Below, in pieces: positions 48,783-60,119 of a stretch of DNA of 64,000 bases (position 1 is its first letter; each line of letters opens with the position of its first letter). The translations under genes were made by a program, and so were the position numbers. Origin of the DNA: Rhyzopertha dominica (Eukaryota; Arthropoda; Insecta; Coleoptera; Bostrichidae); the NCBI GenBank assembly GCA_025024175.1, contig QCXZ01000041.1, forward strand, positions 29,321,786 to 29,385,785. Direction: 5' to 3'. Under the pieces are notes generated by a model, which was given only the letters and a program-made list of their open reading frames with translations, had not been told where the DNA came from and ran no database searches.

Positions 48783-51284
48783 ATGCAAATTTTCAAATTG
48801 TTCAAACAGTTACTTATGGAAAAAAGGTTTGATTATAAAAAAACAAACATTTTTATAGATTTCCTTCAAATCCTGAATTGCGACTAAAATGGAAAAAAAA
48901 TTGCCAAGTAAATGTTAATACAAATACTACCAATTTTTAAATTTGTGAAGACCATTTTCATAAAAGCCAGTTTATGAATTCTAGCAAACATTTGTTAATT
49001 CACAATGCAGTACCTACCGAAATTAAGCAACAAGAAAATTTAATACCTGTTACTTTACCCGATTCATTTGGGAGCCATCAGCTAGACCACAATTACTGCC
49101 AAGTTATGAATGACAATAATGCCAGTATAAATGGTAGTGGTGATAAACTTATGATAACTGATCATTTTGATGATAACCCAAGTGTAAATTATTTAACTGA
49201 AAATGAGCAATTACCATCTCCTCTCATCTCATCTCCATCTCATTTGTGTCGGCTAAAAAAAAGCTAGAATTTGAACGTGATAAATTGAAAAAATTAAAAG
49301 AAGCCCTCGATAACAATATTTTTGATGCTATTGAAAAAGATTTGAATGAAGTCACAAAAAATTTATTGAGTCTCAGTTACGTAATGCAGAACGGTCGGCT
49401 TATGGACGAAGGTAGACGGAAGATGATAAAGCTTTTGCTTTTAAATTGATAAACGGAGTCCACGTGTATATAGATTTTTATGTAATTTCTTCCAATTACC
49501 GTCCATACGTACGCTTAAAGGAATTTTGTCAAAAAAGATACCTTTTTCCACAGGAGTAAGTAAATTGTTATTAGAGCAGCTTGGAAAAAAAATAGCATGT
49601 ATGGAAGAACTGGACCGATGTTGTTCCATTATCTTTGACGAAATTTCTTTAAGCAAAGGATTGCATTATGAGCCACACGCACAAGAAATTGCAGGATTTG
49701 AGGATCTGGGAGAGTTGAAGTGTACTTCTAAACAAGCAGATCATGCTCTGGTTTTGATGATACGAGGCCTTAGGAAATCTTGGAAACAGGTTGTCGCTTT
49801 TTACTTTACAGCCGGGACAATTTCCGCTATTCATCTCAAATCAATCTTAGTTAACAGAATTTGTCAATTAGACACAATTGGCTTGAAAGTAAAAGCCACA
49901 ATCTGTGACCAAGGCACTACACAAAAAAAGGCACTGACGCAACTGTGTTCCGAAAAGGGAGATGGCTCAACTCCCTACTTATTTTTTATAAATGGCAATC
50001 CTATTGTGACAATTTTTGATGTGCCACATCTGTCAAAATGCACTAGAAATGCTCTACTCAGGTGCAACCTCAAGTTTGCTAAAGACAAATTAGCTAAATT
50101 TGAATACATTAGAAAGGCTTTTGATTTTGATCAAAGTAGAAATTATAAGGTGTTATGGAAATTAAAACCTGAACACTTCAATTTTAAAGACACATTTCTG
50201 AAAATGAGAGTAAAAGTTGCAGCGGCACAGCTGAGCAATTCAGTTGCGTCCTGTATCGAAACATCGATGATTTGTGGATTACTGCCAGCAAAATCTTTGC
50301 ATACTGCAGAGTTTGTACATATAATTGACGATTTGTGCGATTCATTAAACGGGTATCATGGCAAAAAGTATGTTCATTCTCAAGGAGGGTTCGCCTCACC
50401 TAGACTTGTGGGCGAATTTATTGCCACAAATGAGGGACTGGCGTTTACTCGAAATAGGTACTGGTAAAGACGTAACAAATGAATATCAACTTCTTACCAA
50501 TTTGCAACTTACAATCAGGGCAATTACATATTTGTGGCAACATTTACAAAAGTTAGGATTTGTGTTTATTAATCTGAAACAGTTAAACCAAGACCCAATC
50601 GAAAATTTATTTTCAATGGTTAGGCAACACGGGGTAACAAATACAAACCCAACTTGCCACCAATTTGTTGCCGCATTGAAAACAGTTGTAATTAATAACT
50701 TGTTTGCACCTGCTAGTAAATCGGCCAACTGTGAAGCAGACAACTGCCAAAACATCGAGACTTTTAGGAATTTTTTGAGTGTTGCTGCATCTACAGAGTT
50801 GTCTGTTGAAAATAAGGTGAGAAGTGTTCAGTTTCTTGATGAGATCAAGTCATTACCATGGGACAAAATTGATAATGACGACAGCCAAGCGGCTTCCTAC
50901 GTTGCGGGATATTAAAAAAAAATTGTTGTACCAGATGATACCTGTATCGTTTGTAAAAAAGGTTTGTTTGCAATTGAGGTGGGACCACAGCATTTGTTCA
51001 CATCTTTCAAAGAATATGATAAAGAGAACTGTGATCCCCTTTTAAAATATGCAAGTGACCAAGTTATTATTTTGACCCAAAACCTTCACAAAATGGTGTT
51101 TTTGTTCTTAGATCGTAATGGATATGAAAAAATGCTTGAAGATACATTTAAAGATATATTTTTTGCAGATTACCAGTCCAATTTTTGTCAGTCACATAAC
51201 TGTGATAAATTAATCATTAATGAGGCTGTGCGACTTCTAATATTTAAATATGTAATAGAAAAGAAGAAGTGTATTTTTTTTTAG
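48783..51284 (+). pseudogene. P-element-like THAP transposase, mostly open but frameshifted
   Basis: The N-terminal THAP zinc finger is visible in pieces: CKFSNC (Cys pair), FYRFPSNPELRLKWKKNC (FP and Trp), then ICEDHF (Cys-x3-His) and AVPT after a stop. A coiled, Lys- and Leu-rich segment follows (49,246-49,449). The main 313-codon frame (49,526-50,467) carries FDEISLSKGLHYE with the first catalytic Asp, the ICDQGTTQKKAL block with the second, and IVTIFDVPHLSKCTRNALL. A frameshift near 50,400-50,460 leads to NQDPIENLFSMVRQHG, the acidic block near the C-terminus. A last frameshift follows YVAGY at 50,913. THAP fingers bind element ends, and the RNase H-like core cuts DNA. With about four lesions it is a young pseudogene or a consensus with errors. 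Confidence 0.85.
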
Positions 51285-51526
51285 TTCTTTTCATAGTGAT
51301 ATGTATAATGTTTATTTCCTTTTTCTAAGTCATTTAAGTAGTGTAAAATAGCTTTTATGTTTAACCAAAGCTTTTCTATTTTTTCATTTATATTTTATAT
51401 ATAACTTTTTCCAGAGAAGACTGTTTTTTTTACATTTTTTATGTTACTTTTGTATTTTTTAAGTTTCCATATATGTATATTTATTGAACTTTTTTAGCAT
51501 TTATTTTGACCCCAGAAATTAAATAT

Positions 51527-51650
51527 GCGCATTTGTCAGTTTAATATTTTTTTATGTTCATGTAGTAGGAATCGTTGTGATTTTTCATTGTTGAACAAAA
51601 TAGTCTGAGTTTCTAATCGAACATGTGAATATTAAACTGACTGTAATGCG
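51527..51650. repeat. Inverted repeat downstream of the P-like transposase
   Basis: The arms GTCAGTTTAATATT and AATATTAAACTGAC, extended by CGCATT on the outside and by ATGTTC inside, form a 124-bp hairpin about 240 bp after the coding region. It may be a subterminal inverted repeat of the P-like element. No matching sequence was found upstream of 48.78 kb. Confidence 0.6.
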
Positions 51651-52304
51651 ACAATTTTACGACCGCCAAGCAGTGAATAGATTCGTTAGTTATCATAAAA
51701 AACGTACCAGGTCTATTCATCTAAATTGAAAAATAATGAATTACTAAGCTACATTTCCCGTAAGACGTAATGCAAAAATCACCCTCATCACTTTTATAGT
51801 GCGAAAGATGACAAAGATCATTCATTACCCTTAGTAAAGCTATTTTTAGACTGGAACATGATGCTAGTTATACTATGTAAGAATATTAGAATATTGAGCA
51901 ATTTCACCAAATTAACGACTAGAACTTATATTTAGCGGCTTTTGTCTTAAAATAACAAGTGCTTATTATACTTTCATTAGTATGCATCCAAAAATTGTTT
52001 TCATCCATTTCAAAGGAAAATTATCAGAAAAGTGGGTAGTAAACATTTATCAAAAAAATGCTTCTAAATCAATAGATTAGCAGAAAAAGTCCAAAATCTG
52101 TAGATTTAAAGAGATATCGGTAGAAGTGGCAACTGTGTATGAGGAATTGTTACTTCCAGGCAACCAGCAGAGGTCGCGGCAGACTGTTTCTAATTATTTG
52201 CAAGGAGCCTGCGCTTCTAGAGGGAAGTGTTCTGTGGACTTCACTTGAGATCTCTTTCAGGTTTCGACCACTTATCCAAAGCTATTACCGTATTGAACTT
52301 ACTG
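51651..52304. other. No gene seen
   Basis: Nothing recognised between the P-like element and the tandem repeat. Confidence 0.5.
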
Positions 52305-52700
52305 CCTGCTGACGCTAATCCTCTCGGGGATAGGTGACCCTGTGGTAGTCCAAAATCGACATAACTTCTCCAACTTTGTGAGCTAGGGAACGTTTGAATC
52401 TATCGCCTGCTGACGCTAAGTATCTTGCAGACCGGGTGACCTTGTGGTAGATTGAATCGAAGCCCAGCTCGAACTCTCCGAGTTAAGTAACGTTTTGTAA
52501 CTACCACCTGCTACGTCCCCTGTGGACGAGGTGACCCTGTGGTAGTCCAATTCGAAACCGAGCTGCTCGCTCACTCTGGCAATCCCCATTGCTGACGCTA
52601 AGTCCTGCGTGGACTGGGTGACCCCTGGAGAATTACCTATCCTAGTTATAACCTGGTGCTCCATTGCTGACGCCAAGTCCTCCGTGGACTAGGTGACCTG
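52305..52700. repeat. Imperfect tandem repeat, five units, with a shared hairpin
   Basis: Five units start near 52,308, 52,408, 52,508, 52,591 and 52,665, each close to GCTGACGCTAAGTCC, then GGACT and GGTGACCCTGTGGTAG. In four of them a stem brackets a short loop, and the stem bases change together: ATCC with GGAT (unit 1), CGTCC with GGACG (unit 3), AGTCC with GGACT (units 4 and 5). An 86-codon minus frame through the repeat is probably a by-product. The DNA is richer in G+C than its surroundings, up to about 52,930. Confidence 0.7.
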
Positions 52701-53013
52701 TGGAAAGCACCTATCCGCACCTTAACAGTTAAGCAGCACAACAAAGACAGCGCTTCGAAACCATAGCGGATCGCCCCACCAGAATGAAGTGTGCCGCTCA
52801 TTCGCATCCTACCCCAGGGCCACGGCGACGGTGCCGCCGTAACGAGCCGGAACCCTCCACGACGGTTACCGAGCTGGGGGATGTGACGAGGGCTTGCGGG
52901 AGACCAGTGGGAACGCTAGGTCACAATCTCCTCATAAAAATCTTCGTATATAGCATTAGCTGAACATTTGTCTGATGTGACACCGATAGTATTTAGCGCT
53001 CTTTAATGGGTTT

Positions 53014-53701
53014 CTAGTCTATTTTCTTTTTAGTATTGCTAGCATTTTCTATAATTAACTGAAGCAATTCTCTAACATAAACTTCTATCAAAAGATCATC
53101 TTTCCCAAATCGTAACTTCATTGCCTCTATAATACTCTCGTAATTTTCTTTGGAAGGAGAAAAACTTTCGACAAGCCGTCTTGCTCTACTTTTAGCAACA
53201 GTAGAATGAATTAAATATTGGATTTTGTCGCTAAAGTCTATGTCAGGATCCTCATGAATTTTCTTAAACTGAGCCCAAAATGATAACCATTCCCGAATAT
53301 CTCCAGAAAATTGTTTAAACTCAATGACAGGTAATTTTAATTTGCGTTTACCTGTTATGCTGACAGCAGAAATACCTGTCACTGATTCGTGGGGGCTACC
53401 GGCAGACCTATTATCTCCATTGAGTTCATCCATAACAAGCTTCCATTCCAAAAACCTCTTCGTGTATACATCCCTACCATCAAGTTCCTCTAAGAGCTCC
53501 TCTAGCATTCGAGGCAAGTAGAGCTTCATAAACCTATTCGTCAGCAACTAATAGACTATCATATTTCTTCTGAAGCACCTCCCATGACACTAACACCTGT
53601 CTAGAACCCGTAGCATGTTCAGTGTAGAGTTGCTCCATATCATTAGCAGTCTTCGTAAACGCCGAACGAAACACCTTCCTGTGTTTCTTTTTAGCTTCCA
53701 T
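53014..53701 (-). pseudogene. BEL/Pao retrotransposon gag, truncated
   Basis: Reading from 53,701 on the minus strand, a Met start is followed by KKKHRKVFRSAFTKTAND and WEVLQKKYDSLL, typical of the BEL/Pao gag N-terminus. A stop and frameshift near 53,550 lead into a 177-codon frame with LPVIEFKQFSGDIREWLSFW and DFSDKIQYLIHSTV, then ENYESIIEAMKLRFGK. This is the DUF1759 capsid-like domain, in the usual order and length. The frame ends at 53,014 and nothing of the zinc-knuckle region or pol follows, so the copy is cut off there. Gag would form the particle that holds the element RNA. The primer site and LTR directly upstream confirm the orientation. Confidence 0.8.
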
Positions 53702-53777
53702 ATTCTAGCACACGATAATTAAGAAGCGCGTTTACCGATACATTAATATAGTCTGCTAAACGAAAACGAACGAAAAG

Positions 53778-53794
53778 TCCTGTCACGGTCGCCA
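53778..53794 (-). other. tRNA primer-binding site (tRNA-Arg type)
   Basis: On the minus strand TGGCGACCGTGACAGGA is complementary to the 3' end of an insect tRNA-Arg as I recall it (ending ...CGGTCGCCA). It lies about 80 bp before the gag start and a few bases after the LTR, where reverse transcription is primed. Confidence 0.65.
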
Positions 53795-53798
53795 AAAT

Positions 53799-54166
53799 GT
53801 TGTTAATCGTCGATCTTCACGCAAGTTACCCGCTTTTTCAAACACCGACAAAGAGGACTTCCACAATAGCACATATTTACATACAGCTTTATTCCAAAGA
53901 AAATTGGGAATGGTACAAATAATTCAATGACTAATGAGTTTTACAAAATTGCTACCTGCCTACTACTTATCTCCCTATATCAAACGTTCAGTGATTCCAA
54001 CAGAAACGTTTATGTGGTAACATACAAAAGTGGATCTGCTAGCTAAAAGTCAAGCAGTGGACGAAAAAATTGTTGCGAATTATTTCGTAGTTGTAAACAC
54101 TGGAAATGAGCTATGTTTCGGTGAGAGCATTTCTTTGGTCTTAGAGCTCAGACCGAGCATATAACA
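53799..54166 (-). repeat. BEL/Pao 5' LTR
   Basis: On the minus strand it begins TGTTATATGCTCGG at 54,166 and ends AACAACA at 53,799, just before the primer site. An AATAAA signal lies at about 53,887-53,892 on that strand. No second LTR copy is found in the window, in line with the 3' truncation of the element. The outer border is inferred from the TG...CA rule alone. Confidence 0.6.
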
Positions 54167-55609
54167 GTTTTCCTATCCTATGTTGATTATGTCACGGATA
54201 ATTAAAAATGTAAATCCTATAGTAGGTAATTAAAGATTTTATGTTCTTGTTCATATTTTGTATCCACGTTTTAAAACACTGTCTGCATTTGGGTCGGATT
54301 TTACACCACCACACCATGAAATTCTTTTCGGTAATAACAGCACATAAAATAACCGTTAACTTGATGCGAAACTATGTCGTGGCGCATGAAACATACCCAA
54401 CAGGTATCGAAAACTTCCGCGTATTACCGGATCTCATGAACAGAAGCTCCGAGCGCGTCGATCTAAATATTCCAAACTGTCGAAGTTCCCGTCATAGATT
54501 GTTCAACTTCGATGGCGCATTACAAATTCAATATTAATCTAATAAGATCACAGTTAAGCCTTGCCGGGTCGCGAAGCTGTCACGGTGGATACAAACTCCA
54601 GGTGTAGAGACAGAACCGTCCCAGAGGAGGCCTTCATGCATATTCCACAATATCATTTGACTGCATAATCTCGGCCTATATACACCCTTGTTTACAATGA
54701 CATGTAACTTATTGGCTTCTCGTTTACGGATTCTGCGACGGAAATGTCTGTCATACCGGAGGATTTAACGGCGATCTAGATTTTGAGACGGCTCGAGAAA
54801 GTTCGGTGGGAACGATATTCTACGCCCATTTCATTGTACATACGTCAGTACATAGGCAAATTTCTCAATTATTTCTGCATATTACTGTACATTTTCCTCA
54901 AAAATAACGCTAAAATTAACTTACTGAAGAAGATTTTAAAACTACTGACCGTTCCATTACTTTTGCAACGGACCGTACCTAAGTTTAGGACTACTTCTAC
55001 AGGTAAATCCAGCGTTGCCAGTTGTATCAGCATGACTTCTAAATTAAAATGGCTTTGGAAAGTTGCACAAGCGTTCAGTAACTATATCCTAAAGATTATA
55101 ATGAGCACGGGAATAATGGCGTAATATACCTTGTCACAAGCACGTTTTAACAATAAAACATTTTCAATAAATATTCTCATTGAATTGGGAAACTAATGGT
55201 TGCATTTAATGATTCTATATAATCATCTCTTTGAAGGAATAGCATCAGAATACAAAACCTAGTCCAATATTTTGGTGGAACCTTGTATCGTATTTGTTGG
55301 GCAATATTTATTGAACGGGGTTCGTTCAAAATGGATTTTCGTGTAACCAGGTTTCTCTGGGGTACAGTCCCTAAAAGACTACTGATCAACCCTCCAACCA
55401 CCTGAGGTATGCGACTTTCTTTTCTGGAATAGCAATTTTAAGGGTTATTTGTAACTTTTTTTAGGGTGCTTAGCACATACTGTGCAAAAATTCAGCCATA
55501 GTGCTGTAATCTTTTGGAAGACCTCGTATTGCGCAGTCCGATTACTCTGTATGAGCCCCCTGGATCTGGGACGACAATTCCTATTTTGAGCTGCTCCTTG
55601 GCAATAATA
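54167..55609. other. No recognised gene
   Basis: Frames at 54,241-54,537 and 54,783-55,124 (98 and 113 codons, plus strand) and 55,177-55,401 (minus) have no motif I know. They may be chance or old transposon debris. Confidence 0.4.
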
Positions 55610-56290
55610 TCTTGATTTGATTTGATTTGATTTGATTTATTCAATTCATTTACATATGGTAGGTAACAGTTTTACACAAAATGAAGTCCTCATTTATTAT
55701 CTTTTCTAACTATCGTTAATAATATTACTGCTATTTCTGGAGATAGATTATATGTAGTTATGATAATAATAAATAATAATAAAAATCGAACTAGTTTCGC
55801 AACAAAATTGTGGATCCGATGTCAGAGCTCAACCCAACTTGCTTATTTGTTGGTTTACTAAATTATGAATAACCTTTACTAGCCTTAATTTATTAAGTAT
55901 TGGCGCACCTTTTTTTTAAACTCTCTGTATGTATTTCACTGCTTAATGTCTGTTGATAGTGAATTATTATAATCTTTTATGGCTTTGTAGTTATTTAATT
56001 CATTATTAGTCCTTGTTGTTTCACCGTGTATAATTTGATGCTTGTGAATTTGATTTCTTCTTAAATCACAATTGTATTTTATTGTATTTTGCACACTTTT
56101 ATATATAAATGTCACGATTGTTTGTGGTTTTATATATTTGAGATGTTGAGGTTCTGTTATGAAACTTATGTAGAACCTTGATTGCTTTGTTCATCAGTCT
56201 TTCCACAATTTGTATATTTCCCGTACCGCACTGCGACTATGCTCTGATTCCATAGATGACGTGTGTTAATCCTATTAGGAGAACATTATC
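55610..56290 (-). pseudogene. LINE C-terminus with (ATCAA)n tail
   Basis: The minus strand shows pieces of the C-terminal part of a jockey/CR1-like LINE protein: EIYKLWKD near 56,215, then HLKYIKPQTIVTFIYKSVQN, ETTRTNIELNNYKAIKDYNN and REFKKKVRQYL before a stop. A 3' untranslated part follows, ending AATAAATCAAATCAAATCAA at 55,610-55,641, a simple-repeat tail on this strand. Stops and frameshifts are frequent and the catalytic domain is gone. It is a different family from the LINEs at 8 and 31 kb, judging by tail and sequence. Confidence 0.65.
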
Positions 56291-57299
56291 CGGGGAAGGA
56301 AGCTTGAAGAATCAGNGGGCAACTTACTTGTGNAGCAGCCTGCAAACAAGGTCAGACATTTCCATTTCTTTGGTGCGTTGCTGTTAGCAGATCTCTCAGA
56401 CGACTGTGCGGTTCGCGTCATTCCCTGTAGCGTTATTTTTCATGTCGTACCTGTAAATTTCATATTAGGGATAAATGAATCGTTTATAGCTAGGTTCTAG
56501 TCTTTTGGCATACTCACCTATATTTTAAATGCGTTTGAACTCATTTGGATCTTAGGTTGCTGGTCGCTTTCGTAATTTTAGTTGTTGCTAGCATTATTTA
56601 CGGTTTTTGGTTCTAAAGATACTAGTTAGGTATCTGGTGGTATCTGGGTTTCTTATCGTGTAGTGATGGGTTTTCAATTTTTTGGCGCCCTATGATTTGC
56701 CTTCTTTTATGGTGTGTTGAATACCGAGTTACGCCCAGCCGACTGGAGCTAGAGGCACCCACCTAATACTATAAAGTTACCCAGCCCGGCGGAGGTAACA
56801 ACTTCTTAGGAGGTACTGGGAGCAAAATAATCTGAGCTTTATTGCAGCGAGCTTTCAATACTACGAAATGCTTTGATCTGCAAGACTGGCTCAAAGAGGT
56901 TATCAGTGTCAGATTCATTGTTGTGATTTAACTCGTTTACTGTTTCTCCAGAATATTTTTGATGTTATATTAACAAATTACTTTATATTTTTATAATGTT
57001 CACTTCTTTGTGCTCCTCGCTGAAACAGAGGAGCGCTTATTAGCAATTAGTTGATAGCTTCGAGTTAGTTTTATTGGCAATTGTTCTCTGAATGAACGTA
57101 ACTTTGCCATTTTTTACATTGCATTTGTGGGTAACGCAGATAACACAGTAAAAGCTCTTGCCGCTAAAAGTTTAAATCCTGCATTGATGTTGTGTACCTA
57201 TTTAATATTTCCTTAATCTCAGTCAAACTTAATTATACAAGCTTAAGAGCAGTTCAGTATTAATGTTGTAGGGGTTCCTGCTGAAGGCATTGTGGACTA
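56291..57299. other. No gene seen
   Basis: Two N bases lie near 56,315 and 56,333. Nothing is recognised. Confidence 0.5.
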
Positions 57300-57730
57300 A
57301 CCGGCTAACCTAATAACAAACCGCGTCTAATGAAATCGCGGCCTTTCCCACTACGCGCCTAGATGTTGCGTCGCGTACGGCGTCTCGACGCCCCACCGCC
57401 ACGCCTTCCTGTTCGCCCGATACACCTTCAGCCTTAAATTACTGAAACGCCCTGAATTATTCATGACTGTAACTCGACCCAGCGTTCCGCTCCATCTCGC
57501 TTTAAATATTTTATCAGTTATGCTGCGGACATCCCGACGGATTTTGTCCCACGTTTTTATCACATGCGATGTAAGTTTTATTCCCGGTTTTATTCTCTTA
57601 CATCCGGTTCCGGCAAGGCCGTATTATTTCCAGCTTAGGTCCCTAAGAAAACTTAAACACCGGAGATTTTTCAGCTCGTTGCTTAAAAGGTCCGCAGGAT
57701 GCTCCCGTCCCATCTGCTTGCCTAAATAAA
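57300..57730. other. G+C-rich island with opposed ORFs
   Basis: This block has clearly more G+C and CpG than its neighbours. It is open on the minus strand for 70 codons (57,351-57,563) and on the plus strand for 88 codons (57,463-57,729). Neither product is recognised. It may be an unannotated exon or promoter, a conserved non-coding element or a foreign insertion. Only comparison with other genomes or RNA data would decide. Confidence 0.35.
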
Positions 57731-59824
57731 TATTTTATATTAATATGTAGCACCCTCACAACGTTTCTGTTTTGGAAATCTAGTTAAATGTGTAATTACA
57801 TAGAAAACGCAGTGGCCCCAAAAACTATATTATATCTTGCATTTTTTCAAAAGTTCTTTTCTGGCAAGGACACGTCATGCGTAAACTAAAATACTTATAT
57901 TAGAGAATTTATTGACTTCTACCACAAAAATTAGCAACAGAAATACCTGTTGTGATTTGTATTTTCGCCAATGTTCCTTGTTCACAACAGTCTCAGCTGC
58001 TATAAGACAAGTATCTAAACAGGGTGTTTTTTTGACGTTTAATGTACCTACTGATTTCAGAAACTACAGGAGATAGAAGGAAGGTTACATGGAAAAAGAT
58101 TTGCTGTTTTGTGAATCAAATATAACGTACTTATGTATTTTTGAAAAATTTTGAAAAAGAAAAAATTAGATGAAATCTTATTCCTCTAACGTCGCTTTTT
58201 CTAATTTTACATAAAAGGTTAAGCACAAATGTCATTGAAAATGACGTCCCCAATCAGATAATGTCATTCAATCTTGCAACTAAACAAAATATAAGATTTG
58301 GTATAAATTTAACTTTCTTAAATACAATTAAAGTTGGTCATTGCGTCAAAGATTCGGCCATTTTTAGTTCATTAATTATCATTAAAAAAAGTTAAAGAAA
58401 AGGATCAATCCATTTCTTTGTTTTATTCTTGTTTTAATCTAGTTAGCCACGGAAAAATGAAAGAGTTTGGTCTTAAATTTTGTAAAACAAGGCATTTCAA
58501 AAACTTATGATGAATTGATTAAATATTATTTTTATAACAAAGTACTATCGACTATTTATGCACGTTTAAAAACTCAACCAAGGCGCACATAATGATAAAA
58601 AAAATAGCACTATTATTATCAATGCATGTATTGAGCCATTTCAAAACAAAGAGTGAAGCTTTTCTAAATAGAAAGCCTATCGATTCCTATGAACGCTTAT
58701 TCATCTGCTTTTTCTAAGGTCTTCCACTCTTTCGTAACTTCGGGAGTAAACTTTCTTTATAATTGTTTCCCTTGTAAAAAAATCTAAAACCGAAATATCG
58801 AGAGATAAATAGGAGGACATGGAAATCGTTCGTTTATTTCAATCCAGGAGTTGGGGAAAGCTTCGTAAAAATATTTTCGCACATCTCCATGTTATGAAGG
58901 GATACTCCGTTTTATGAAACCATTGAAACATTCTGCGAGTCTCTAAATTCCTTTCATCCAACAAATACTTGAATTTCGTTCTGGAGGAAACTAAGATAAC
59001 GTGCACTAGTTAAACCCATCAGAAATATGCTAACGAAGAACTGTTGACTCTACGTTAACCATACGTTACGTCAACCCTTATTTAATTTGTCCATCTGTAC
59101 AACATGTTGAGCATTATCCTTTCCATTTTTTCGAGGGATTTGCGTTATGCCTGTTGAATATATCGCACCTGGTTAATCGTGTTTCATCACTCCAATAACT
59201 TTTAATGAAAATTGTGGATCGGCTCTACACCTATTTTTAAACCATCTGATGAATTTTATGCACATCTCGCAGTCATCAGCATTCAAGTTTTGTCAATCAG
59301 ATAATATTTTTGGTATTTGGGTTTTGATCTACAATTTAAAACATTTCCCAACGTTGCATGCATTTCACATGACACTTCCAGTTGTATCCTTTCGGTCTAT
59401 TTAAGTTATATTTATACGATTTTGTAACATATTTAAGGCAATAATTAAATATTTATACTTATGCTGCACGTTAGAAACTCGCAAACTCATATTTTAATTA
59501 TCACATGTGATTGTAATTTATTTATTCATAACCGGTGCACAGTTATAATATGAACTAATGAATAGGTAATTATGCGAACGTTTACATCGAAAATCAACCC
59601 TAAATACATTTACAGAGACAACACGGATAATTGCTTTTCCTGTTAAAAACATAAAACACAGAGCTTTATCAATTTGTAAATTTTAACAAAAACTTCAATT
59701 CACAGAAATCCGCGTAATCATTCCGATTAGCTTAATATTTTTATAAACTACACAAAGAACGTGTCATTAACATAAAAACTTGTTAATAATAACCAAATTA
59801 CGTCTTATGTCGCCTGCGTCAAAG
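57731..59824. other. No gene seen
   Basis: AT-rich with short frames. Nothing recognised. Confidence 0.5.
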
Positions 59825-59873
59825 CAATCTGTGGACAACTGTTTCGGCTTATAAAGCCTCCGCAGCAAAGTTG
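59825..59873 (-). ncRNA. Degenerate hammerhead ribozyme, family B copy 1
   Basis: On the minus strand the order is an 8-base stem I strand (5 of 8 pairs kept), CTGCGGA in place of the CTGANGA core, a perfect stem II (GGCTT with AAGCC), GAA, a short stem III (ACA with TGT) and the cleavage-site C. The core base A6 is changed to C, so activity is not expected. The flanks match family B at 60.2 kb. Confidence 0.6.
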
Positions 59874-59973
59874 TAGTCGAAACGCAGACAACACTGCATA
59901 GCATAGAACATATATTTGGCTTCCCCTATATACGCCAAGATAGGCGATGTGTATGCGAGAATTAGAATGTGGA

Positions 59974-59986
59974 TGCCATCTAGTGG
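59974..59986 (-). promoter_or_regulatory. CTCF-like motif
   Basis: The minus strand reads CCACTAGATGGCA, agreeing with the CTCF core CCASYAGRKGGCR at every position. One short match in a long window can be chance. Confidence 0.25.
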
Positions 59987-60119
59987 CAATACGGTATCGT
60001 CCACTAATCTCTGTGGAGAACTAATCTGAACGGCAGCCCACTATGTTGTGGGCGTTTAAAACCGGTAGACGTTCCCAACGACAATTTTTGTANAGTGCAG
60101 TTCTCAAGCATAATAATAA

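Noticed and set aside
52416..52676. 86-codon minus-strand ORF
   Set aside because: It lies wholly within the tandem repeat, and its peptide repeats follow the DNA units.
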